The notes below the pieces were generated by a model. That model did no database searches and had not been told where the DNA came from. It saw nothing but the letters and a program-made list of their open reading frames with translations. Both the position numbers and the translations under genes were made by a program. Positions 54,811 through 63,865 of a stretch of DNA of 64,000 bases are shown in pieces. Source of the DNA: Desulfitobacterium_A sp034927245 (lineage in GTDB: Bacteria; Bacillota; Desulfitobacteriia; Desulfitobacteriales; Desulfitobacteriaceae); the NCBI RefSeq assembly GCF_034927245.1, contig NZ_JAYFQK010000039.1, positions 19,425 through 83,424 on the forward strand, in the 5' to 3' direction. Within the stretch, counting starts at the first letter, position 1. Each line of letters opens with the position of its first letter.

Positions 54811-54871
54811 ATAATGAAAATAGTGGGAATAACGGAAATAGTGGAAATAACGAGAATAATGAAAATAGAAT
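54811..54871. repeat. Short imperfect tandem repeat in the MFS-LysR intergenic region
   Basis: Three tandem imperfect copies of an ~18-bp unit of the form GAAAATAGTGGGAATAACG, with the last copy shortened. It ends 25 bases before the LysR start and lies in the divergent promoter region 54608-54896, so it may hold regulator binding sites. Copy-number change would alter promoter spacing. Confidence 0.7.
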
Positions 54872-54896
54872 ATATAATTTGAGGAGGAAATCTCCA

Positions 54897-55785
54897 ATGA
54901 CAATGATTCAGCTGGCTTACTATGTGGAAGTAGTAAAGCAACGCAATTTTACAAGAGCGGCTGAGAAGCTTTTCGTCAGCCAATCGACCCTGAGCAAGGC
55001 CATTCGCGCACTGGAGAATGAATTTCAGGCGGAATTCATCGAACGCCGGGCGAAGGATCTTCTGATTACAGAGGACGGTTTAGCATTTTATGAATATGCA
55101 ACAAAACTGCTCGACTATTATCATACGCAAACGCAGGAGCTGGAGCAGCAGCTGCGCCGCGCGGGTGGTACCCTGACCCTCGGTCTCCCCCCCCACCGCA
55201 GGGACCATCTATTTTTCCTCTCTGATTTATCAATTTCGGCAGGCCTACCCGGAAACCGACTTACAGATTACGGAGATCACCTCCAAATCGATCCGGGATC
55301 TGGTGGGTGACGGAATGCTCGACTTGGGCGTGGTGATCGAACCGTTTTCAGACAGTAAGTTTTGCAGTCAAACTGTTTTTCACTCGGAGGCCGTGCTGGT
55401 CGTCCCCAAGCAACATCCGCTTGCCTCCGAAAGCTGCGTGGAGTTCGGGGCACTGAAGGCGGAACGTTTGTTAATGGTTTCCCGGGATTATATGTATTAC
55501 GATGTAATGCTGGAACGCTGCAAAGCCGCGGGTTTTACACCGAACATCGTTTTTGAAAGCTCCCAATGGGATTTGCTTTTGGAGATGGTTGCCAACAATC
55601 AGGGGGTTAGCATTTTGCCCAGGCCCCTGATCGATAAGCTGTACGCCGGCCGTGTGTGTCAGCTCCACCTGAAGAACCCGGAATTTCCCTGGGCACTCTC
55701 CGTCATTTACCGCACGGATAAGTTTCTGACCGTACCCATGCAGCGCTTTTTAAAAATATGCGGCAAATCCAAGCAGTCCCCGTAA
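54897..55785 (+). pseudogene. LysR-family regulator, frameshifted at a C8 run
   Basis: The N-terminal half (54897 to about 55190) encodes a normal LysR helix-turn-helix: FTRAAEKLFVSQSTLSKAIRALENEF. At 55187-55194 eight C occur. The family reading GTLTLGLPPTAGTIYFSSLIYQF requires seven, so one extra C shifts the frame. The effector-binding half continues in the +1 frame to 55785 (DLGVVIEPFSD ... FPWALSVIYRTDK). Corrected, the protein is about 295 aa, a normal length. It may be a pseudogene, a phase-variable switch or a sequencing error. It is divergent from the MFS-CoA-transferase operon, its likely target. GAGGAGG lies 9 bases before the ATG. Confidence 0.85.
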
Positions 55786-55824
55786 AAAAAATCTTGGGTC
55801 ATTTTATAGACCCAAGATTTTTTT
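55784..55824. terminator. Bidirectional terminator between LysR and LytTR regulator
   Basis: A ~16-bp stem (AAAAAATCTTGGGTC and complement) with an 8-base loop between convergent genes. Poly-A before and poly-T after make it functional on both strands. It includes the last codons of the LytTR gene. Confidence 0.85.
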
Positions 55825-56565
55825 AAGTTCTTTTGCTTTACTTCTGCTTACCGGAATTTCTTCAGGGTAATTTGCAATTTTGAGTAAGTAGGTATGGTTA
55901 AACATCGGCAGGATTTTCTCAATCTTGTCAAAGTTGACTAAGTAGCTCTTGTGACAACGGAAAAAATTAAAGGGTTCTAATCTTTCTTCCCAATAGTTGA
56001 TGGATTGTTTCGTAAGATAGGTCTTTTTTGGGGTATAAATTATGGCGCCGCGGCCTTGCGGGGTAAACATGATCACGTCGGAAGGCGTCAACAGGATTAT
56101 CTTACCCGCCTCTTCCGCAGCAATAATTTTATTAAATCCATCACCATATATCTGTCTGATTTTCGGAAGTTCAGCGACCCATGTTGTCTTTTCCTTACCC
56201 CCTCTGAGATTGGTTATGACCTTGCGAACGGTTTGATCAATTCTTTTAAGAGAAACAGGTTTCAAAATATAATCAATCGCATTGTAATCGAACGCGTTCA
56301 AAGCATATTGGTCATAGGCCGTTACAAATACAAAATAAGTTTCCGGCAGAATTTGCATGATCTCTTCCGCCACATCGAGTCCGCTGATTTCCGGCATCTT
56401 AATATCTAAAAATATCAATTCCGGTTTATATTCCTCTATTTTTTCCAGGGCCGTAATGGGATCGGTAAAAGTCGCGCTAATATGGATCTCCGGATATTGT
56501 TTTAAGAGATACTCCAGTTGAGTTACCGCTATTTCCTCATCATCAATGAGAAGAGTGTCAATCAA
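55804..56565 (-). CDS. LytTR-family response regulator
   Basis: A 253-aa regulator. The receiver (1-120) has LLIDDEEIAV and the phosphorylated aspartate in LIFLDIKMPEISG near residue 54. The C-terminal LytTR DNA-binding domain (about 150-250) includes FFRCHKSYLVNFDKIEKI. It starts at TTG, 1 base after the stop of the hybrid kinase, with GAGGTGACTTAAT as ribosome site inside the kinase's last codons; translation is therefore coupled. It should receive phosphate from the LytS-like second kinase core of the upstream protein. Confidence 0.93.
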   Translation of the reverse strand: MIDTLLIDDEEIAVTQLEYLLKQYPEIHISATFTDPITALEKIEEYKPELIFLDIKMPEISGLDVAEEIMQILPETYFVFVTAYDQYALNAFDYNAIDYILKPVSLKRIDQTVRKVITNLRGGKEKTTWVAELPKIRQIYGDGFNKIIAAEEAGKIILLTPSDVIMFTPQGRGAIIYTPKKTYLTKQSINYWEERLEPFNFFRCHKSYLVNFDKIEKILPMFNHTYLLKIANYPEEIPVSRSKAKELKKILGL

Positions 56566-56566
56566 A

Positions 56567-59503
56567 TTAAGTCACCTCATTGCTTGGTATTTTTACTGTA
56601 ACGATTGTTCCTTGGTTTAAGCTGCTTTGAATATCGAGTCCGCATCCGTAATGTTTTAGCAGCCTCTTATGAATATTCTTAAGACCGATTCCCACTTCCT
56701 GTGCATCCTTATCGTTCAGTAAGCACTCCAGCTTAGCGGAGGCCATCCCTACACCATCATCGGCTACACAAATGACCGTTTCACCGTTTACTTCTTTGAT
56801 TGAAATACGGACCGTTCCGCCGTTTCTTTTGGGATAAACGCCATGTTTCACGGCATTTTCAACTAAGGGCTGCAGAATAAGCGGCGGAATCAGGGGATTC
56901 GCGTTCGTTTCAATATCGTATTCAATCCGGAGACGTTTGCCATAACGGACTTGCTCGATAGCCAAATATGATTGGACAAGATCCAGTTCTTGTTTCAGGG
57001 GAATAAGTTCCAAGCTGTTAAACCGGAATTTTCCCTGTAAATAGTTGCTTAACTCCTCCAGGATTTCTGCTGCCTGCAAAGGATCGATCCGGCAAAGCGC
57101 TGTAATCGTATTCATCGTGTTATATAAAAAATGAAGCTGGATTTGAGCTTGCAGGACCGAAATTTCTGCCTGATGTATTTTACGCTCCGTCTCATAGACT
57201 TCCTTGGAATGCAATTGAGCCTGAGCCCGAGCAAGCAATTCCTTCTTATGAAATGGTTTCGTAATATAATCATTGGCTTTGGCCATAAACGCAACCTCGA
57301 TATCTTCGGGGCGATTGCGAACGGTTGTTATGATAATGGGTAATTGATTTTCGGGATATTTCTTTCTGATTTCCCGGCACACTTCGATTCCGTTGAGGCC
57401 CGGCATCATCATATCCAGGAGCACTAAGTCATAATCATTCTCATTGATTTTCTTTAAGGCTGCTTCGCCGTCTTTGACACAATCTATTTTATAATGGAGC
57501 CCATAAAAACAGTTTTTTATGAGGGTAAGATTAATTTCCTCATCATCGACAGCTAAAATTCGGGGAACTCCGGGCTGCGGTTTAAGATCTTCTTCCGAAC
57601 TCAATGGTTCAACTGCCGGTGAACCTTGAATTTGCCCGACCATTGATGCCGGAGCGGGAGTTGTTTTTTTCGGAAGTTCCGGTTCCTCACCGTTCCAGCG
57701 CGGTAATGAAAAACGAAAACAAGAACCTTTGCCGGAATTTGAAACGACAGTAAGTACGCTGTGATGTAATTCAACTAAGCTCTTCGATATGGAAAGACCT
57801 AATCCCAAACCGCCATAAATATTCCCTCGCGAGGGATCCCCTTGCTCAAACGGATTGAAAATGGTTTCGAGTTGCGTTTGGGGTATACCAATCCCCGTAT
57901 CACTCACCGAGATAAGGATAGTATCCTCTCCCTCTAAATGAGCCTCAACCACGACCTTTCCGACCGCTGTAAATTTTAAGGCGTTGCGCACAAGGTTGTG
58001 GAGAATCTGCATGACTCTTTCGCTATCCGCAAACACGGGGGGTAAGTCCGGGGGAACCTCGTTTTCTAACTTCACCTTTTTTTCATTGGCGAAAAATTGC
58101 TCTAAGGTAATCACCATTTGAGCAAGATCCTGAAGATAAACCCTTGTTCTATTTAAGCGGACTTGATTATATTTTAAAATTGAAAAATCGGCGATTTCAT
58201 CAACAAGTTTTGTTAAACGTTCACCGCTTCGAAGGATGAGATCCAAGTTTTCCCCAAATCCCGGCTGTTGATTCGCTAATTCATCCTTTGTACATTCCGC
58301 AAGTCCCATGATACCATGCAGCGGTGTCTTTAATTCATGGCAAACCTTGGTGAGAAATTCATCCTTCATACGGTCAAGATTTAAAAGATGTTTTTGAGCT
58401 TCTTCCAACTCCTCGCGGGCCGCATTGCTTCGCTTCAGATTTAAAATGAGGGACACAATGTAAGCGAACATCAAGGTAAAAATAATAATAATGGAACTGA
58501 TGATCAGCAAGAGAACCAATAATTTATTAGCCGGGATGAATAATTCGTTTTCATCGACAACGGTGACTAAGGTCCATCCGGCGATTGAAATCGGATTATA
58601 AAAGGCAATTTTCTTCTCGCCGTTGTCTGTAAACCGAAAGATACCTGACTGACCGTTTGCCGCCAGCTTCCCAAGCTTTTGCATATTCTCATCATCGACT
58701 GTCGATGTTTTTTCCTTCATATTCCACGAAGCGTTCGGATGGGTCATAAAAGTACCATCTTGAGCCAGCAAAAATCCATAACCCTTATCTCCGTAACTCG
58801 TTTGCTGGGCTATTTGTTGAATCGTCTCGATCGTTAAGCTGGCCGCGGCCCCGGCGACTACTTTACCTGTGTCATCCTTTTTCCAGGCTTCCATCAGGAC
58901 CATATTGCGCCCATAGGCCTGGGAATAGACCGGTTTAAAAATCGAATCATAAACACCACCTGCTGTTGAATACCTTTTGGCTGCTTCAACGGTGGCTTCT
59001 TGAGCCCAAGGATCGGTTTTATTGGTACCATCTTTAACATTATAGTACCGCGCTTTAAGCTTTCCGAGCATTTCGGGATTGTTCCATTCATCCGGTTGTA
59101 AATAATTAATGATATGTAAAGCCGCATATTCATTCGGATAGACTGTCGAAACATATTTCCAGCGAGACTGATTCAATTCATCAATCAAGCGAATCGATTC
59201 ATCATTTCGTGTCAGATCAAGTTGGGGATTGAGTTTTAAAGCCTGATCCAAAATCGGACTTTCAACCGTTTCACGAACTTCTCCCAGCCGCGCTTCCAGC
59301 CAAGTATTAATATGACTGGCTGATTCCCCCGTGCGTGCGGACATGGCATCAATCAGTTCATTTTCACTTACTTTATTGAATTGGAAAAAGCTAACGATGG
59401 TTAATAGCAGCAATCCCACCATTATGATCGCTATGCTTGTAATCACAAATTTTGATTTAAGGTTATACTTTCTTAGGGTAGAAATCTTAGCTCTTCCTTT
59501 CAA
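56567..59503 (-). CDS. Hybrid sensor kinase with two kinase cores
   Basis: A 978-aa protein. Order: membrane helix (18-40), extracytoplasmic Cache sensor (about 45-325), second helix (about 330-355), HisKA with histidine in VCHELKTPLHG near 390, and a first HATPase (about 500-620, DTGIGIP, GLGLGLSISKS). A linker, a receiver domain (about 655-775, LVLLDMMMPGLNG), a coiled coil, a LytS-type His_kinase domain (QIQLHFLYNTMNTI near 805) and a second HATPase (VENAVKHG, DDGVGM) follow. The TTG start has no good ribosome site; AAAGGAAG lies just inside the frame, so the true start may be a few codons later (an ATT at 59485 is possible). Confidence 0.92.
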   Translation of the reverse strand: MKGRAKISTLRKYNLKSKFVITSIAIIMVGLLLLTIVSFFQFNKVSENELIDAMSARTGESASHINTWLEARLGEVRETVESPILDQALKLNPQLDLTRNDESIRLIDELNQSRWKYVSTVYPNEYAALHIINYLQPDEWNNPEMLGKLKARYYNVKDGTNKTDPWAQEATVEAAKRYSTAGGVYDSIFKPVYSQAYGRNMVLMEAWKKDDTGKVVAGAAASLTIETIQQIAQQTSYGDKGYGFLLAQDGTFMTHPNASWNMKEKTSTVDDENMQKLGKLAANGQSGIFRFTDNGEKKIAFYNPISIAGWTLVTVVDENELFIPANKLLVLLLIISSIIIIFTLMFAYIVSLILNLKRSNAAREELEEAQKHLLNLDRMKDEFLTKVCHELKTPLHGIMGLAECTKDELANQQPGFGENLDLILRSGERLTKLVDEIADFSILKYNQVRLNRTRVYLQDLAQMVITLEQFFANEKKVKLENEVPPDLPPVFADSERVMQILHNLVRNALKFTAVGKVVVEAHLEGEDTILISVSDTGIGIPQTQLETIFNPFEQGDPSRGNIYGGLGLGLSISKSLVELHHSVLTVVSNSGKGSCFRFSLPRWNGEEPELPKKTTPAPASMVGQIQGSPAVEPLSSEEDLKPQPGVPRILAVDDEEINLTLIKNCFYGLHYKIDCVKDGEAALKKINENDYDLVLLDMMMPGLNGIEVCREIRKKYPENQLPIIITTVRNRPEDIEVAFMAKANDYITKPFHKKELLARAQAQLHSKEVYETERKIHQAEISVLQAQIQLHFLYNTMNTITALCRIDPLQAAEILEELSNYLQGKFRFNSLELIPLKQELDLVQSYLAIEQVRYGKRLRIEYDIETNANPLIPPLILQPLVENAVKHGVYPKRNGGTVRISIKEVNGETVICVADDGVGMASAKLECLLNDKDAQEVGIGLKNIHKRLLKHYGCGLDIQSSLNQGTIVTVKIPSNEVT

Positions 59504-59549
59504 AGGTAATGCAACATAATTATATTAAATGTAATGGAGGCCTTCAAGT

Positions 59550-60110
59550 TTAAAACCATTTGCCGCGGGGTTGGATTGCGTCTAGCCTTTGCACCGCTGT
59601 TTCTCCCATCATCCGGTACCCTTCGATACTAGGATGAACTTCATCAACATACAGTTTATCCGCCCCACCGGCTTGGATCGCACGTTGAAATGGGGTATAA
59701 AAATCGATCACCACCATCTTTTCCCGGTTGGCATAGTCTTTCAGCCAATTCCGGTATTCCGCCAGAAATTTTTCTTCGGACGATAATAAAGAGGGGGTGG
59801 ATAAGCCAAGGATAGGAATAATCCCGTAATGGCTGCATTTTTCCACCATCGCGCTAAAATTCGCGCTGACACGGCTCAGGGGAAGCCCTTCATACGCATC
59901 ATTTGCCCCGCCCAGAATTATCACGTGGGTTGGGTTATACGAGATGACATCCCGTGGGAAACGCTCCAACATGCCCTGCGTGAAATCGCCGTTTATTCCT
60001 TGATTGACGATTTCTATTTTTAATTTTCGAGTCGCATATTCTACCCAAGATTCCTGAGGGCTGAAAGGATAACCTTCGGTGATGGAATCCCCTAAAGCCA
60101 CAATTTTCAT
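59550..60110 (-). CDS. SGNH/GDSL-family hydrolase
   Basis: A 186-aa esterase/lipase of the GDSL family. All blocks are present: catalytic serine in VALGDSITEG near residue 9, the block II glycine, GGANDAY near 67, and the aspartate-histidine pair in VDEVHPSIEGY near 162-165. There is no signal peptide, so it is probably cytoplasmic (TesA/lysophospholipase-like). The ATG at 60110 has GGAAGGCG 8 bases upstream; the longer frame to 60191 lacks support. Confidence 0.9.
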   Translation of the reverse strand: MKIVALGDSITEGYPFSPQESWVEYATRKLKIEIVNQGINGDFTQGMLERFPRDVISYNPTHVIILGGANDAYEGLPLSRVSANFSAMVEKCSHYGIIPILGLSTPSLLSSEEKFLAEYRNWLKDYANREKMVVIDFYTPFQRAIQAGGADKLYVDEVHPSIEGYRMMGETAVQRLDAIQPRGKWF

Positions 60111-60261
60111 TTGTTCGCCTTCCACTCTTATCATTTTTCCTTTTGAATTATTCAATCGCATAGTCGAGATCAGTCCCCCCAATTTCTCCACATCCTTCTG
60201 ACTCTTCAGCCATTTACATTATTGTCTTTTACTAATAATAAACTCAGCACATCGAAACAGG

Positions 60262-60738
60262 TTACGACCCAGGGTTAGACCAAGTTTTTACGATGCGAAA
60301 GTTGAGACCTTTATAAATTAGAAATCCAATAACAGACCCTAAAGTATTAAGTATGATATCATCTATATCGAATTGTCCAACGTTCGTCAGTAATTGGATT
60401 AGTTCAAATGACAAACTGATCATTAAGCATATGGCAACGATTTTCCTCATTTTATTTATTCTTTTCAACAAAAAGGGTAGTAAAAATCCCATTGGTATAA
60501 ATGCAATTATGTTTCCCAATAATTCAAAGACACATGTTTTAAAATCTGATTTCAGGCAATACGAAATTATCGTTTTAAACGGAATAATATTATAGGATCT
60601 TTCAGGAAGCTGCATTAATAATAAAGACATTGTGAATCCATATTTTAAAAGGATTACTTTTATTAAAAACAGTAGATATAAGAAAAATAGCATTACAAAT
60701 AATGCTTTATGTGTTTTGTGTCTTAAATCAAGTTTCAT
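60262..60738 (-). CDS. VanZ-like membrane protein
   Basis: A 158-aa protein with four or five helices and the VanZ-family pattern: NIIPFKTI near residue 51, ELLGNIIAFIPMGFLLP near 72 and FELIQLLTNVGQFDIDDIILNTLGSVIGF near 110. VanZ of Enterococcus contributes to teicoplanin resistance, but most family members have other, unknown roles. No vanH, vanA or vanX genes are present. AAAGGGG lies 8 bases before the ATG. Confidence 0.9.
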   Translation of the reverse strand: MKLDLRHKTHKALFVMLFFLYLLFLIKVILLKYGFTMSLLLMQLPERSYNIIPFKTIISYCLKSDFKTCVFELLGNIIAFIPMGFLLPFLLKRINKMRKIVAICLMISLSFELIQLLTNVGQFDIDDIILNTLGSVIGFLIYKGLNFRIVKTWSNPGS

Positions 60739-60966
60739 AAATAATCCCCTTTAATTATTAACTGAGAACTACTTTGTGATTGAAAGCACATCTTTTGGAT
60801 TCTAACCGCGAACTATGTTCGGAAAGTGTTGATCCCATTCATCACTATTCATCGGCATTAATCATGCCGTTATTTCCGGTTCCTAGTCATTATGAACGGA
60901 TGCTCAAATACAGGAAAGAGCTATTAAAACTTGATTTTTGTCATCCTTATTAACTTTATTAACTTT

Positions 60967-61797
60967 TTATCCCTTCTCCAGCAAGGGTTCATACATCATA
61001 ATAGCATGGTTTTCTGTGACAAGCTCATCGGTAACAAGATTATCACAGTCATCCCAAACTTTTCGTCTTATAACATTATGACGCGTGTAATCGCCCCACC
61101 ATTCTTGTTTTATCAAATGTTCGCTCTCGTAGACTTCGTAATGGTAAGGACAGGATTGCTCACATCTCCATTCTCCTTCTAAGTCATTATCCCCTACCCT
61201 AACCTTAAGTTGGTATTCATGTTCAGTATCATTTCTTATCTGTAAGTCAACATAATTATAAACAACAGTCGCGCCACTTCCAAAGGGTTGGGTTCGATTT
61301 ACATCGGGAAAAACGTCGTGTGTGTGCCGCCAACGTTCCGTAACAGTTAATGGTGTGTGTAAACTCATCCAAAAGATCAGGTTTGAGAGTTGACATAAAC
61401 CGCCACCCACGCCTGCAGTATATGACCCGTTTGTTAAAACCATCCCTTTTAGGTATCCCTTTGCTTTTGTCGGTTTTCCGACTAAACGCCAAAATGAAAA
61501 AGTTTCTCCCGGTTTCAAGATAATCCCATCAAGCTTTTCACAAGCCAGCTTTAGATTAGTCGCTTTATTCTCCTGCAGCCACATATCCACATTACGCAAT
61601 TGTCTATATAATGGTGTTTTATGAGATACCACGATATAAGGAAGTTCAATCTTTCTCAATTCTAAGGCATAGCTGATTGATCGGTTAAATATCCATTTGA
61701 AATATCGTCGCAAGGTGAAGTACAACTTCCCCAAAAGCATTCGTATGGGGGATCGTGAAGCCGGCTTTTTAGATTGATATTGGTAGTTCAAAACCAT
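60967..61797 (-). CDS. VanW-family protein
   Basis: A 276-aa protein with the VanW domain (about 75-205). It includes GIILKPGETFSFWRLVGKPTKAKGYLKG, the YTAGVGGGLCQLSNLIFW cysteine segment and RWRHTHDVFPDV. VanW proteins are cell-envelope associated with unknown activity. There is no signal peptide. The ATG at 61797 follows GGGAGG; an upstream GTG is less likely. The 228-base gap to VanZ holds no visible gene. Confidence 0.88.
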   Translation of the reverse strand: MVLNYQYQSKKPASRSPIRMLLGKLYFTLRRYFKWIFNRSISYALELRKIELPYIVVSHKTPLYRQLRNVDMWLQENKATNLKLACEKLDGIILKPGETFSFWRLVGKPTKAKGYLKGMVLTNGSYTAGVGGGLCQLSNLIFWMSLHTPLTVTERWRHTHDVFPDVNRTQPFGSGATVVYNYVDLQIRNDTEHEYQLKVRVGDNDLEGEWRCEQSCPYHYEVYESEHLIKQEWWGDYTRHNVIRRKVWDDCDNLVTDELVTENHAIMMYEPLLEKG

Positions 61798-61923
61798 AGT
61801 AATTTCCTCCCTCACCTCTCACTTTTTCTGAATCATCTCAATAACAGGTCTTTTCGTGATAGCCAAATAAATCCCTTCTTTTTGCTATACAAACGCCCTT
61901 TATAACGATAAATAAAACTATAG

Positions 61924-61957
61924 CCGGGAGTTCAGCAGTCTTGCTTCTTTCCCGGCC
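61924..61957 (-). terminator. Terminator after the CMD-family gene
   Basis: Stem GCCGGGA / TCCCGGC with an inner AGCA / TGCT pairing, 23 bases past the stop on the minus strand, followed by TATAGTTTTATTT. Confidence 0.7.
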
Positions 61958-61979
61958 CTTAACAGAATCGTCGTTGATA

Positions 61980-62318
61980 TTAACCCACTTCCTCCATTAC
62001 CTTCCTTAGGATTAAGATGCCTTCCATTGTTTTAGGAAATCCTGCAGTCGGTGCAACCAGCATTATAGCGTGCTCAATTTCTTCTTTTGAACATCCACTC
62101 TTCAATGCTTTGAGAATATGAGTTCTTAAAGCAAATGGATATTGTGATGCAGTAGACAATGCAATTTTAATTAACCAACATATTTTTTGATCAAGAGGTC
62201 CGCTTTCGTGGACTAATTTTCCATACCTTTCATAGGCTTTGTAAACCTCTTCATGATTTGTTGTAAAATATTTTAGGTTTTTCTCGATAACATCCATATT
62301 ATCAAAATAATCTTTCAT
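61980..62318 (-). CDS. Carboxymuconolactone decarboxylase (CMD)-family protein
   Basis: A 112-aa helical protein with the CMD-fold pattern: LDQKICWLIKIALSTASQYPFALRTHILKALKSGCSKEEIEHAIMLV. In AhpD-type members a CxxC pair sits before the conserved histidine; here that stretch reads SQYPFALRTH, so peroxidase activity is not expected. The function is unknown. AAGGAGG precedes the ATG. It is flanked by its own terminator and that of the upstream MFS gene, hence monocistronic. Confidence 0.85.
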   Translation of the reverse strand: MKDYFDNMDVIEKNLKYFTTNHEEVYKAYERYGKLVHESGPLDQKICWLIKIALSTASQYPFALRTHILKALKSGCSKEEIEHAIMLVAPTAGFPKTMEGILILRKVMEEVG

Positions 62319-62394
62319 ATAGGTCCTCCTTACTTGTGTTGTAACTTACCTTTTTAGTATGTACTTTCTCAATGTTGTTTAACCATGTACATTA

Positions 62395-62445
62395 AAAACC
62401 CCAAATCGTCATCCCGCTTTAAAACGGGAGAAAATTTGGGGTTTT
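62395..62445 (-). terminator. Terminator after the MFS transporter
   Basis: 12-bp outer stem AAAACCCCAAAT / ATTTGGGGTTTT with an inner CCCG / CGGG stem, 52 bases past the MFS stop. Confidence 0.8.
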
Positions 62446-62497
62446 AACTCTTAATTTACTGATATGAATTCAAGTCATTCACTTCTTTTATTGTGCT

Positions 62498-63835
62498 TTA
62501 GTTGATATCATCGAGAGATTTGCCTTTGGTTTCTTCACCTAGGATTAGAACATCAAGCGCAACGATAATGAGAACTATCGTGAACATCACGAAGACTGCG
62601 TTCGTCGTCATTTTCATGGTTCCAAGCATACTTCCGACAACGATTGGAGCAAGGATACCCCCAATTCGTCCGAAGCCTGCGGCCCAACCGGTACCGGTTG
62701 CCCGAGCACGGGTGGGATACATTTCTGGGGAATAGGTGTAGATAACACCCCAAGCACCTAAGTTGAAAAATGACATTAAACAGCCAAACGTCAGAATCAT
62801 TGCAGCCGTATTCGCCTGTCCGAAGAAATAAGCACAGACAGCGGTACCCAAAATATAAACGGTCATAGTTGGCTTACGGCCAATCTTATCCACAAAGTAA
62901 GCGGCACTAAAGTAGCCCGGTACCTGCGCTAAGGTCATTGCCATAACATAACTGAAGCTCTTTGTTAAGGCGAACCCTTTCAAGGCCAAGAGGGATGGTA
63001 ACCAAGTAAAGATACCATAATATGAGAACACAACGCCAAACCACATGATCCAGAGAAATACCGTTCTTCGAAGAAGTTTACCCTTGAATAGATCAAGAAC
63101 AGTAACCTGGGAAGCCGGTGCAGCTGCCGGAGCAGGGGTAACTTCTTTTTCTTCTTTTTCGCCGGTGTATTTAATACCGGCTTGAGCTTCAACTTTGGCA
63201 ACAATAGCTTCGGCTTCGGCATATCTTCCTTTTGCTTCCAGATAACGAGGAGATTCCGGGATAGCCTTCCAGAGATAGAAAATATAAAGTGCCGGAGCAG
63301 CGCCGATAAAGAAAGCAACCGGCCAACCGAATCTAGGAATAACAACATAAGAAATCAATGCAGCGATTAACCAACCAGCAGCCCAGAAACTCTCTAATAA
63401 CACGAGGAACTTACCGCGGTGCTTCACTGGGGAAAATTCGCTGACAAGGGTAACTGCAACAGGAAGCTGTCCCCCAAGGCCAAAGCCTACCAAGAACCGG
63501 AAGAACAACAACGACCCATAGTTCCAGGAAAGACCACATAATCCAGTCGCAATACTATACATAGCAAGGGTAAAAGCAAAAACCTTTTTACGTCCAACGA
63601 TATCGGCAATTGATCCGCCTAAAACAGCGCCTAAAGCCATACCGACAAGACCAATACTACCGATATATCCTACTTGTTCCGTCGATAAGTTCCAAGTTTT
63701 CATTAAAACCGGAAGAACGAATGAAACGATACCCGTGTCCATGGAATCAAACATCCAACCTAATCCAGCGGTAATTAACAAAATATAGTGGAATCTAGAA
63801 ACGGGTAAATTTTCAAGACGTTTGGTTAGACTCAT
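62498..63835 (-). CDS. MFS transporter, AAHS/sugar-porter type
   Basis: A 445-aa, 12-helix transporter. The N-terminal pattern FDSMDTGIVSFVLPVLM and GGSIADIVGRKKVF, PESPRYLEAKGRYAEAEAIV in the central loop and GRIGGILAPIVVG are typical of aromatic-acid/carboxylate or NiaP-like symporters. The central loop has an Ala/Pro-rich insert (PAPAAAPAS). The substrate is probably an organic acid or vitamin. AAGGAGGG precedes the ATG. The leader upstream is highly structured. Confidence 0.88.
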   Translation of the reverse strand: MSLTKRLENLPVSRFHYILLITAGLGWMFDSMDTGIVSFVLPVLMKTWNLSTEQVGYIGSIGLVGMALGAVLGGSIADIVGRKKVFAFTLAMYSIATGLCGLSWNYGSLLFFRFLVGFGLGGQLPVAVTLVSEFSPVKHRGKFLVLLESFWAAGWLIAALISYVVIPRFGWPVAFFIGAAPALYIFYLWKAIPESPRYLEAKGRYAEAEAIVAKVEAQAGIKYTGEKEEKEVTPAPAAAPASQVTVLDLFKGKLLRRTVFLWIMWFGVVFSYYGIFTWLPSLLALKGFALTKSFSYVMAMTLAQVPGYFSAAYFVDKIGRKPTMTVYILGTAVCAYFFGQANTAAMILTFGCLMSFFNLGAWGVIYTYSPEMYPTRARATGTGWAAGFGRIGGILAPIVVGSMLGTMKMTTNAVFVMFTIVLIIVALDVLILGEETKGKSLDDIN

Positions 63836-63865
63836 TCAATACCCTCCTTATTATTTACCAATAGC

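Noticed and set aside
60262..61797. VanZ- and VanW-like genes as a glycopeptide-resistance cluster
   Set aside because: No vanR, vanS, vanH, ligase or vanX genes are present. Both families are widespread in Clostridia without any link to vancomycin resistance.
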